A stretch of DNA of 64,000 bases, from contig BSBN01001483.1 in NCBI GenBank assembly GCA_027924645.1, positions 930,001 through 994,000 on the forward strand, read 5' to 3'. Numbering within the stretch: the first letter of the stretch is position 1; each line of letters begins with the position of its first letter. Source of the stretch: Cunninghamia lanceolata. Lineage: Eukaryota > Streptophyta > Pinopsida > Cupressales > Cupressaceae. Below, piece after piece: positions 10,571-20,056 of the stretch. The notes beneath the pieces were generated by a model. It was given only the letters and a program-made list of their open reading frames with translations. It was not told where the DNA came from and did not search any database. A program made the position numbers and the translations under genes.

Positions 10571-11465
10571 GTGCAGGGATGCCATATTTTGAGGTTTTGA
10601 AACTTAATAAAAATCTAATTGCTGAAATATCAGGGCATTTTTCAAGGTCATTGTAAATGTACATGTTTACTTACTGAATGAAAGAGAAGATAGTTTGATT
10701 ACAAATCATCATAAATCCTAAGTAATCTGTGTTTGAAATCTTGATACACGCTTTGGTTAGCTGCATCCCTTGGAGTGCTTATCAGTTTGCATGTGTTGTT
10801 TTCATTCCTTATCCTTTGAAGTTAGCATCATCCATATCTAGCTATGGAACATCCTGGTGAACATATGGTTTGATTTCTTCTCCTCATGACTGTATCTTGT
10901 ATGTATATGGTTGAATGGCTAAAGATTCACCAAAATTAGAAGTATTCTTTTAAATTTCTTTGAATTTCATAACAATCCATCACCATAATTACAAATAACA
11001 GAAGATTAAAAGAAAATAACATGAAATATGTTGACATCTCGTAGATAATTGGAAAATATATAGCATATTTAGAGTAAAAGCATGTTGAATTGACATATAT
11101 CATTGAAATTCATGCAAATATCCACTCAAAGATACATCATTTGAATAAATACACAGTGTAAAAGAAAGAACAAGTTCTTGATGATCAAATTTGCAAATAC
11201 AACAGTCATCTTGAAAATAGAGTAGAAATAATCTTTTTGTGGAGTACATTTACAGGAAATAGAATCTATTGATGAACAAATGTAAGGCCCCTTGAAATGG
11301 AAAATAGCATGTCACATTAGCCTCTGAGTAACATCAGATGATCATGACCTGATCAATGGAGACTTGGAGTCATCAACTCATCCTAGGTTGATCATACTTT
11401 TCAAGATAATAAAGGTTTGTTGTGCAAATTTTTATGCATGTTGTTATGACTAACAATCATCAACA
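10571..11465 (+). repeat. A1 R-U5 region
   Basis: This AT-rich non-coding LTR end aligns with the minus-strand segment 23055-22118 of A3 (shared blocks CCCTTGGAGTGC, GGAACATCCT, CATCACCATAATTACAAAT, AGGCCCC). AATAAAA at about 10606-10612 could serve as a polyadenylation signal. It ends ATCAACA at 11465. Confidence 0.65.
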
Positions 11466-11470
11466 AGGTG

Positions 11471-12008
11471 TCACATATGGAAAAAGTAGAGTTCTAGGAG
11501 GGATCAACAGACATCAAGGATTTAGTATCTAAAGAGAAGCAGGACTCCAGAGCCTTTTTGGGACTTGGGCACTCGCTCTTGTGTCCTCCGTAGTTGAATT
11601 TCTGAAAATAGAAGTTACAGTGTTGATTAGTGTCGATCAGGATCCCGCAAAGAAATTGGTACCTTGGACTTGGGTACCTGCTCCTATGTCCCTGAATTTT
11701 CCACCTTAGAACCCTGAAAACAAGAAATTTGTGATTTGATATTTCACTTCATTTTGCAAGAGTTTTTCTGTTATTCTTCTGTTTATAGTCGTATTTGCGA
11801 AATTAGGGTTTTAATGGTCAATTAAGCATAAGGAGAAGGAAATTTGATAATTAAATTTCCTAATCCAAGTTTTCCTACATCTCATAGTGATCTAGGGTAT
11901 GATAGTGAATTGCCACATGACCCTAGATCCTTGAATGTATAGGGTGAAAGGAGGATTCAAACATATAAACATCTAAAACCTTAAGCAATCCAAATTTTAC
12001 CCTAAACA
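11471..12008 (+). repeat. Element C 5' LTR, right part
   Basis: It continues the C LTR after A1 and matches 16685-17227. It ends CCCTAAACA at 12008, as does the other LTR at 17227. The two pieces total about 1.24 kb, equal to the right LTR. Confidence 0.88.
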
Positions 12009-12011
12009 TTT

Positions 12012-12024
12012 TGGTGAGCCCATG
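12012..12024 (+). other. Primer binding site-like sequence, element C
   Basis: TGGTGAGCCCATG starts 4 bases after the LTR end, as expected for a tRNA primer site beginning TGG. It is neither the common initiator-Met site nor the site of family B. I cannot name the tRNA with confidence. Confidence 0.5.
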
Positions 12025-12670
12025 TTTTTGGACTTAAATTGCAACTTTATGAGTGTGTGTCTTTATATTTGGATTGATTTCATTCATTCATATAGTCATT
12101 CATTTTATTGCATTGAGAAAATTACAAAAAAATTTGAAAAATTGGCAAAAATTTGAAAACCCTAGCTTGTATTTTTCATATAGATTACTAAATTGCATCA
12201 ATTCTTTCTAAATTTTCCTAATTCATTATTTTTACATCAGATCTCATATAAACTACAGAAAAATACCAAAATTCAGAAATTTGCATTGCACTTTCATCAT
12301 TAATTTGCTAGGCTTTTGTAGAAATTTTGATAATTTTCATATAACCTAGTAATTCCAAAATCTTGGGTTAGTAGGCAAAATCTTCTTTCAGATTTTTCTA
12401 CTAATTTTAGAGGATAATTCAAATTATAATTTTTCTCTATTCTTTCATTTTAGTGTAAATTTGCATTTAGATTTAAATATTTGCATTTTTGCATAGAAAA
12501 TTTCAACAAAAACCTAGCAATTTTCATGCATTTTCATTAGATTTGCATTGGCATTTTGCATATTAGGGCTTGGAAATCATTTTAAGATCTAAGATTAATT
12601 TATTTTCATCATAAATTAGACTTCAAAGCATTCGCATAGCATTTTGTGTCAAGATCTCAAACCTAGGGCT
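12025..12670 (+). other. Element C leader, non-coding
   Basis: Very AT-rich sequence with many poly-A/T runs and no coding frame. It is the first part of the C internal region and I recognise nothing else in it. Confidence 0.5.
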
Positions 12671-12679
12671 TCAAAAACA

Positions 12680-13400
12680 ACAATTTTCACTAAATTTGGC
12701 CTTATCGACTCTGTAAACTTGCACCATAGGCATGTTGTGAAGAGTATTTTTGCACTAATTTTCTATTATTAGGGTAATAATTTTCTGACCCTCCTAAAAA
12801 TATTCACAACACCCTTTTAATGGGCTCTTGTATTGAAAATTTGGTGAAAAATTACATATTTTGGCTATTTTTGCCCTAGGGTTTGGCTTAGTTTGCACTC
12901 TAAGCATGTTGTGAGAAATTTTATGGATGGAGGTGACTAATATCATTGATTTTTTTTCTTCACCTCCTAAAATTCATTACAACACCCATTTTGCTAGGTC
13001 TTGGAGTTGAAAACCGTGAAAAATAACCTATTTTTGCTATATTTTCACTAGGGTTTTACCTTAAGTGGCACTAAAAGTGTGTTATGTTCAGTATTTTGGC
13101 ACCAAGTGGCTGTTATTACTTATATTATTTTCTTTCCATCATAATTTTCCTCACAACACCCTTTTTTATGCTCTCTTGCATTGAGTTTTGGTGAAAAAAG
13201 TGCATATTTCGACATATTTTTACTATAGTTTGACTTGGCATTATCTTGAATTTGCATCAAGAGTGTGTTGGGAAGGATCTTTTTTTTTTTTAACTGATAA
13301 TAGACATATAAATTTCTTGCCCTGATCAAAATCCTTACAACACCTTTTGTTTCATTCATTTGCATTAAAAAGTACAAAAAAATCAAGCATTTAAGGCTAT
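12680..13400 (+). repeat. Degenerate tandem repeat in element C
   Basis: Four diverged copies of a 172-183 bp unit run head to tail. The anchor CACAACACCC recurs near 12805, 12977, 13152 and 13335. Each copy also has a block like GGCATGTTGTGA about 80 bp before it, and GCATTGA...TTGGTGAAAAA after it. A poly-T run lies at about 13282-13292. The array sits in the leader between PBS and ORF. Confidence 0.7.
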
Positions 13401-13437
13401 TTTTACATATAGTTTTGCGCTTGTCTTTTGCATCAAT

Positions 13438-14330
13438 TTGAAAAGCTTCTCAAAATCTAATCTTACATTTAAATGGAACCTTCATGTCATTTTAATGGTA
13501 TCTTTACATGCATTTATCAAAGGTCTTGATTTTGACCAATTTTTAATCCTCATGAGTGAACATCCTACAACATTAGAAAGCTTAATTGAGTTCTTCTCCA
13601 GGAGTAGAAAGGAAAGAGCTGATGATGATCCCATAAGTTATCCTACTTCCCCTATAACTAAATACTCAAATGAGAAGACTAGGGATAGCTTTAGTAATTC
13701 CACTACTCTCCCTGGCCAAGATGAAGCATTAGTGAATGAAGAGCTCCCTTTAACAAAGAACATTCCATGGGTAGAAAATGAGCATTCATTTAACAATAAT
13801 CAAATTCCTACCTCTGTGGATCATCCCACCAACCTCCTTCCTTTAGTTGATTGTTCACACACCTTGGATTTCACTAAGGAAGAGAAGACCTTTAATGTCC
13901 CTCCTTTGTTTGAATATTCAAGTCATTTGGACATCACTAAGAGGATAGAGAATAAGCATGCTAGTAAGCTTCAACAAGAAAACATTCCACCTAGGAAAAT
14001 GGACTTTGATCTTGGTACTTCCTCCTCTACAACACAAAAATACATGACAAAGAAAAGCCCTATGTTACAAAAACTAAACACAAAAATACATGACAAAGAA
14101 AAACCCTATGTTACAAAAACTAAGTCGTAAAGCACAACAACGTCAACATGCAAAAAGGAGAAAGAGAAGGTGACAAGCTTACCTTGCATCTCAACAAGAA
14201 AACATTGATCCTAACAATGAACATGATGAGCAAGACAAGAGTTGGGCTATGGTATCTTATGTCCCACTTCCTCTAGCATTCAAGGGTGGGAAGATGATGA
14301 TGATGATTTACTTGATGATAAGACTTAGCC
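13438..14330 (+). pseudogene. Unidentified ORF of element C, broken by a 46-bp duplication
   Basis: The first 230 codons (13438-14130) are open. They are rich in Ser, Asp and Lys, with repeated phrases on the pattern (L/F)P...(S)H-x-LD(F/I)TK. No known domain is recognised; it could be a diverged gag-like or accessory protein. At 14032-14123 a 46-bp unit is duplicated, and because 46 is not a multiple of 3 the frame shifts and soon ends. The frame left behind continues past the duplication as a very basic segment (RKAQQRQHAKRRKRR) and an acidic tail, so the protein was once longer. No homologue is seen elsewhere in the window. Confidence 0.45.
14032..14123 (+). repeat. 46-bp tandem duplication
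   Basis: Two head-to-tail copies (14032-14077 and 14078-14123) differ at one base. The duplication causes the frameshift that ends the C ORF. Confidence 0.85.
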
Positions 14331-15962
14331 CAGAAGACCCTATAGGTAAGTATCTCTAACCCTTTATCTCTTGTGATGTGCTTCCCCCATGATGTGTTAT
14401 GTGTTGTTTAGGCTTCCTGGGATGACCTCAGATTCTCCCGTAAGGTCCAAGATACCAAGAGAGAACCTCTGTCATGACCTTCTTCTATTTGTATCATCAT
14501 TCTTCTTTATTGCCTCTCTCTCTAATTTGATTGTTGTGTGTGGTGTCTTGTAGACATAGCGTTGTGGTTGGTGACCTGGGGGCACCCTCCTACATGACTG
14601 TCCCTAAGACACTTGTTTCTCTCTTATTTCTTGTTTCCCTTCCTCTAGTGTTTCCATCTAGTAGGCAGATGATGACAAACATTTATATTGATGCAGACCT
14701 AGTGTCCCTTTCGAGAGAAATCAAAAAATGGACTTATTTCCTAATATGATGATGGGGTTGTATATCTTATCTGATGCTTGGCTAGCGGAAGCACTCATGC
14801 TTTATGCATAGTGAATTTGAAGATGTTTCTATCACATTTACAAACATTAACAATACTGCTGCTCTATGCACCTTTGTTTGTCTTTGAATCTGGCCTTGGT
14901 GGTACTCAATTCAGAGAGCTTCGTGATATAGCCCCATGGTTATCCTTGAACTCCAAATTCCTTGTATAACCTTGGCTCTTTGTTTGGTTAATCATATGCA
15001 TTGATGTTGTTGTTTATCATAATGTTGTAGGCAATAACATGTTTCTTGTAGGGGTGTGTTTGTGGGAACATTTGACGATCGTAACATACATGTCACCTTT
15101 GGGGAGCATGGGCTTTGCAAAAGTCTGTGTTCCCTTGTGTGTTTTCTTCCTACCTTAACATGCTTGATGTCGATGCATGATATCAACCACCTTAAGGTGG
15201 GGGCATATAAGGTAAGCTATCTATTGTAGATGTTAGCAATGTGCTTGTCCTCAGGTGCAGACAAGTGCAATGAGTACTTCCTACATCCTAAATTTGTTTG
15301 CAATCAATCAATATATCTATTGTGTATACCTAGTTTTCATCGTAAGGCATCTGCGTGATATGGGTGGAGTTGTATGTCATGCTTCCTTTTCACTATAAGG
15401 CATCTCCATGACGTGGGTGGGGTTGCATTTTCAAAAGTCCTCTGCGGAGGAGGGGAGCGGTTTTGTGACTAACTCAACCCTTAAGCGTGTTTTTGGTGAT
15501 TGTTGTGGTGAAGCCCAATCATTGGTGTATGCATGTAATGTGCCTAAGATGGTGATGAGGCTAGAAATAGGGAACACACCATCTCTTGTCTGCTATGGTT
15601 TCTCCATGTCTTTAAGTGTGTGTGTTTTGGCGTGCTTATTTTGTTTGGCATGTCTGTTGCCCCATATGCAATATGCATTTTGGGAGGTTTTGCATGTCTT
15701 GAGTGTGTGTTGCCCCATATATACAAAGACCTGCATGATCAGTGCATCGTGTATTATGGGAGGTTTGTTTACTTTCTAGTACCTGCATTTGCATTTCATA
15801 TATATGAGAAAAAGAAAAGAAAAGAATCGTGCTTGTCTTCCATGCATTTACTATATTCTCTATGTTTTGCATGATTGTAACTTTCTTCTCCGTGCTTGAT
15901 GTGTTTGCTATGTTTGTGACCTTATTTTAATGCATGTACTAGCCTTGCATTTATACATACAT
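14331..15962 (+). other. Element C 3' internal region, no recognised gene
   Basis: The sequence is CT-rich and TG-rich with only short spurious frames. A local duplication is visible (TAAGGCATCT...GTGGGTGG at 15343 and again at 15396, 53 bp apart). Repeated GCATTT/TTGCATG words occur around 15600-15960. I see no pol domain, which supports the non-autonomous call. Confidence 0.5.
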
Positions 15963-15978
15963 TAAAGGGGGGGCTAAA
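15963..15978 (+). other. Polypurine tract, element C
   Basis: TAAAGGGGGGGCTAAA lies directly before the right LTR (TGTAACG at 15979). This is the expected place and composition for the plus-strand primer. Confidence 0.75.
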
Positions 15979-17227
15979 TGTAACGTTGAAAAAAGTCCCC
16001 TTGGGGGCTTTTCCCTCTTTAGGTTTAGTTCCCAGGTCTTTTGCATGCATTTAGGACATCTTACTTCATAATTTAGCATCCCGATGGAATGAGCCCTAGG
16101 TAACATGACAAATGGAACCTAGGAGGACCCCTTGAGCTTGACCCCACCCAAAATAGTGGGGAGGACTTGGGCATCCGTGCCCTAGTCCTGCCCTATTTTG
16201 GGGCAGCCCCAATTTCTGGGCGTCGATTTATGACCGTTATTTGGGTCCTTTACCGACATGGTAAGTTTGAATTATGAAAATCTTGGCCAGAGTGTTTGTA
16301 GTTGCATATAAAAGCATGCTTAGGTATTCATTTAGAAACTAGATGATCATTGTGAACTTTAGGCATTCTCAAGGTGATTCAAGACTTTCATTGTGTTGCA
16401 AGAGCAAACTTGTGTGGTTTATGTGTTTGTATTTACAGATTTGAGTATCCATTTCATCATGGAATGAAGAGCATCTTCCTCCCATGATATCTTCACTACA
16501 AGGTGACATTATATTGTGTTTTTATCTTCATTTCCTTTGGTTTTTTCCTCAACCTCACAAGGGCATGCACTCTCTATCTAACAACGGTGTTTGGAGACTT
16601 AAGTGTCCTCCAAGGTTTGAGTGAGGCAAGCCTCTAAATACCACAACCCCCTCCCAAAGTTTTATGATTGTAGGTTATAGGTGTCACATCTAGAAAAAGT
16701 AGAGTTATAGGAGGGATCAACAGACATCAAGGATTCAATATTTGAAGAGAAGCAGGACTCTGGAGCCTTTTTGAGACTTGGGCACTTTCTCATGTGTCCT
16801 TTGTAGTTAAATTTCCAAAAATAGAAGTTATACTATTGATCAGTGTCGAAAGGAGGTCAAGATCCTGCAAAGAAATTGGTACCTTTGACTTGGGTGCCTG
16901 CTCCTGTGTCCCCAACTTTTCTGCCTCAGAACCCTAAAAATAGGTACTCTATGATTTGATATTTCACTTCCTTCTGCAAGAGCTTTTTCTATTATTCTTC
17001 TGTTTACAGTCGTATTTGCAAAATTAGGGTTTTAATGGTCAATTAACCATAAGAGAAGAAAGTTGATAATTAAAATTCCTAATCCATGTTTTCCTACATC
17101 TCATAGTAATCTAGGGTATGATAGTGAATTGCCACTTGACCCTAGATCCTTGAATGTATAGAGTGAAAGGAGGATTCAAACATCTAAACATCTAAAACCT
17201 TAAGCAATTCAAATTTTACCCTAAACA
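15979..17227 (+). repeat. Element C 3' LTR
   Basis: This complete 1,249-bp LTR starts TGTAACGTTG and ends CCCTAAACA, with a TATA box at 16307-16314. It matches the two pieces of the left LTR. The differences are mainly transitions, and I judge by eye that several percent of positions differ. Confidence 0.9.
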
Positions 17228-17895
17228 AGCACAGAGAAAAATAAATATTGGTATTTAGATATCAAACATATCTTGATCACTAGGAGATGCCCACCAAAGA
17301 TGCAAGCTTCTCAAAGGATAGCTTTAAAGATTAGATCACAGAAGTACATGATCAAAGGAGGGATCCTTTTCAAGATGAATTATGAGGGAATATACCTTAG
17401 ATGTTTGGACAAGCCAGAAGCTAATAAGGTTTTCATAGAATTACATGATAAATTTGGAATAGCACATGGATCTCACCTAGCCACTACCCATGCTATCCTG
17501 AGAGCAGGATACTACTGGCCAACAATCTTTAAGGATACTATTGAACATATCAAATGTTGCCATACCTACTCGACTACTGCTAAGAAAGAAAGATATGCTA
17601 CTCAACCCCTACAGCTAGTTATGGAGATGCGCCAAATTGCTCGATGGGACATGTATTTTATTGGTCCTATCAATCCTCCATCATCTTCAGGCCTTAGGTA
17701 TGTATTGACAATCACTGATTATTACACAGGTGGACTAAAGCAGTTAGTAGCAAGACTTGTACTATAGAAGATGTGATCAAATTTTTAGAGAACAACATCA
17801 TAACCAGGTATGGAGTTCCTTACACCCTTGTGTTTGATAATAGACTAGCTTTTGCATCTTTAAGATTATCTAGTTGGGCTTTGATCATGGGATCA
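17228..17895 (+). pseudogene. Integrase fragment of element A
   Basis: This piece of a gypsy integrase has the N-terminal zinc-binding region (ELHDKFGIAHGSHLATTHAI, then IKCCHTYS), where two His and two Cys would hold zinc. The first catalytic Asp region follows (WDMYFIGPINPPSSSG). The frame shifts near 17730, continues in another frame (VFDN near 17830), and is cut off at about 17895. The rest of the catalytic core and the C-terminal domain are deleted. A3 carries the complete equivalent on the minus strand (29180-30475). It belongs with 1-3844, separated by element C. Confidence 0.8.
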
Positions 17896-18266
17896 TTTTA
17901 AAATTCTCTACCGGGGCTATGTACGCCTAACTGACAGTAGGGCTCTACTTAGGGGAATTGCAATGATAACCTTGTTGAGGCTATGGATTACTACTAGCAG
18001 CAAGGCTCTATCTAGTTTGGCTAAGAGGGATGAACCAAATTATGTAGCTTAACACCATCACTAGTGTTTTCAATTTACTTTCAAGATGAAGGATATGAAT
18101 CACATGCACACACCTGATCCCTTCTGAATACATTGTTACATTGATGAACAGGATATCATTCAGGAAGATTAGGATGCTTATGCTTAATAATAGTTGGAAC
18201 ATTGTGTTTTAATTTGTCCTCACCTCTTGAATTATTTGAATTTTGTTGTTTTCTTTGGTAGCAAGT
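17896..18266 (+). other. Element A 3' UTR with a short tandem repeat
   Basis: Non-coding sequence joins integrase to the LTR. It contains two related blocks of about 75 bp (TGACAGTAGGGCTCTA and TAGCAGCAAGGCTCTA), also seen in A3 at about 28540-28650. No clear polypurine tract precedes the LTR. The junction reads TTTGGTAGCAAGT then TGTTGTATTG. Confidence 0.6.
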
Positions 18267-20056
18267 TGTTGTATTGTTACAAAACACGCCCCATTTTGCC
18301 TCAACAAAATAGGGACACAACCTTTTTCAACTTGTTCTTTGCTCATTTTCTTTGGGCGGTATCATAAAAGTTATGTAACAAATGCAGTGATAGGATATCA
18401 CCCTATGCATGTAAGGACCTCATAAAAAAGGGTTAAATGCCAAAGTTAGGTTTTGCTTTCATAAACCTCATCTAATGAAAAATGCAAAATTTTAAGTAGG
18501 TTTGCCTTTTAGATCACCCCAAAATTGCTTAAGGATAAGAAGTTAAGTCTGGTCAAAGTTGGTCAAACTAGTTGCTTATGAGAAGGTCATCACATTCCCT
18601 AAGGACCCTAATATTCGTTAATATCCCAGACATAGGTTTTAACAAGGAAAATCCTAGTGTCTACATATTTACTAATATGCAAATGTCAAATTTCAACTCA
18701 GGAAATGTCTACCCGTCAATGAAGGTGCACTTGATATTCGCTAATGTGCGGGCTTACCTCAAATGTAATCAAAATACAAAACATCGGCATATTTCTTAAT
18801 ATCATGCATATTAGAGAACACCTTGATGATGTCATTCAATATTAGCATGAAGAAGACCCAATATGATACTGATGTCATCCGAATGATCAAAATTGAACAT
18901 AGGTATAAATTTTAATATCCCGCACATTAACTCAATATCCAAGACATTTGTTAATGTGATAATGACATCATCTTGATCTATTATAAAGAAGATCTGATAC
19001 AATGATGACACCATCGTGATCCTTGATATTAAAAAGGGTCATCTTGTTCTCAATATCCTAGATATTTGCTAATATCCTAACCTGATGCAATATGAAGGCA
19101 CATTAACTTAAATCTTTGATCTTCACTAATGTGATGGTGAGGTCACCTCATCACCAATTTAAAATATTAGTAAAGAATGCTGACATCACTCTCATCTTCA
19201 AAAAGGGGGGAACATTTCACATAATTGAACATCCAGGTATTTCTTAATATCCTCGTATCCACTCTTGGGACACATAACATGTAGATTCTTGTGAACCAAT
19301 AGGATGCTACCACATGGCACACTAATTGACCCACATCAACACATCATAATATCATGATAGTGGGACAAAATTAAGGTGACCTGATCCTTTGATTATTGGT
19401 CAACGGTTGAACATCATCATAATTATGTCATGGACATATTTAGGAAGAGCATGCATATTACTTAGTATCCCTGACATTTGCGAATGTGCAGATCCCATAT
19501 TAAATGATATTCCAATGGTAGGTGAACATTCAAAATTTCAAATCACATCATGCCACCTATTAAAATCTTAAAAGAACGAGGTGTAAATCCATGGATATGA
19601 ACAATTTAACATTAATTACACCCTAATTCACTATTGTTACTGATTAAAATGAGAATTTGAGTTCATTTTAAGTTTATCACCTATTCAAGAAGGGATAATA
19701 GAGCTCCTATGTGATTAAGGTACCATTACTATAACCTGCAAACACAATGGAACAATGCACACCTTCAAATGACAAACAGAGGAGGGTAATTACAAAGTAA
19801 ACATGCATATCCAGATATAGATCCAGTAGTTTAAAAGGCATGAATATCAAGTATGTAACGACGAAACCCTCCTTTTGTCATTTATGGATAGATGAATAGG
19901 TAAATGTTGGTTTTTACCAAAGTAAATTAAGATGAGGATATCTGAATTATGCTTTCTAAAAGTGAAAACGTCATGATATTCATGTAATTGTTAAATATGA
20001 ATGTGCATAGTACCTGTTAAGGTAAGACATAAATATATTCTTTATTGCAAGATACA
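18267..20056 (+). promoter_or_regulatory. Element A upstream U3 with decayed TGACGTCA-type sites
   Basis: About 1.8 kb without a coding frame. Recurrent words include AATATCC, TTNGNTAATGTG/TTNGNTAATATC, and one-step relatives of TGACGTCA: TGATGTCA at 18827-18834 and 18870-18877, TGACATCA at 18963-18970 and 19181-19188. The same pattern appears in A1 and A3 although the rest of this stretch aligns poorly. Confidence 0.5.

Larger units (their letters stand above)
4543..11465 (+). mobile_element. A1, solo LTR of family A (6.9 kb)
   Basis: The unit starts TGTTCTGTGG and ends ATCAACA, and is flanked on both sides by the 5-bp duplication AGGTG (4538-4542 and 11466-11470). Outside it, the LTR of element C continues without loss. 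Its left end matches the LTR starts that follow integrase in A (18267) and A3 (28294, minus). Its right end matches the A3 LTR end at 22118. There is no internal domain, PBS or second LTR, so it is a solo LTR. In order it holds a 1.5 kb upstream U3, a long coding region (LORF), a TATA box and about 0.9 kb of R-U5. Confidence 0.88.
3845..17227 (+). mobile_element. Element C, non-autonomous LTR retrotransposon (LARD-like)
   Basis: Element C has two direct LTRs: 3845-4542 continued at 11471-12008, and 15979-17227. A PBS-like site follows the left LTR (12012) and a purine tract precedes the right one (15963-15978). Without A1, the solo LTR inside its left LTR, it is about 6.4 kb with a 4 kb internal region. 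I find no protease, RT, RNase H or integrase in it, so it is non-autonomous. It interrupts element A inside RNase H. Flanks do not show a matching duplication (TGAAA left, AGCAC right) because about 235 bp of A is missing on the right. Confidence 0.8.

Noticed and set aside
4543..11465. A1 as a complete non-autonomous element with its own short LTRs.
   Set aside because: Its two ends are not direct repeats of each other, there is no PBS or purine tract, and A and A3 show that its left end is the LTR start that follows integrase.
15408..15874. Open frames of 84-123 codons rich in Cys and hydrophobic residues in element C.
   Set aside because: Overlapping frames on both strands arise from TG/CA-rich repeats. 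No start context or homologous copy supports them.
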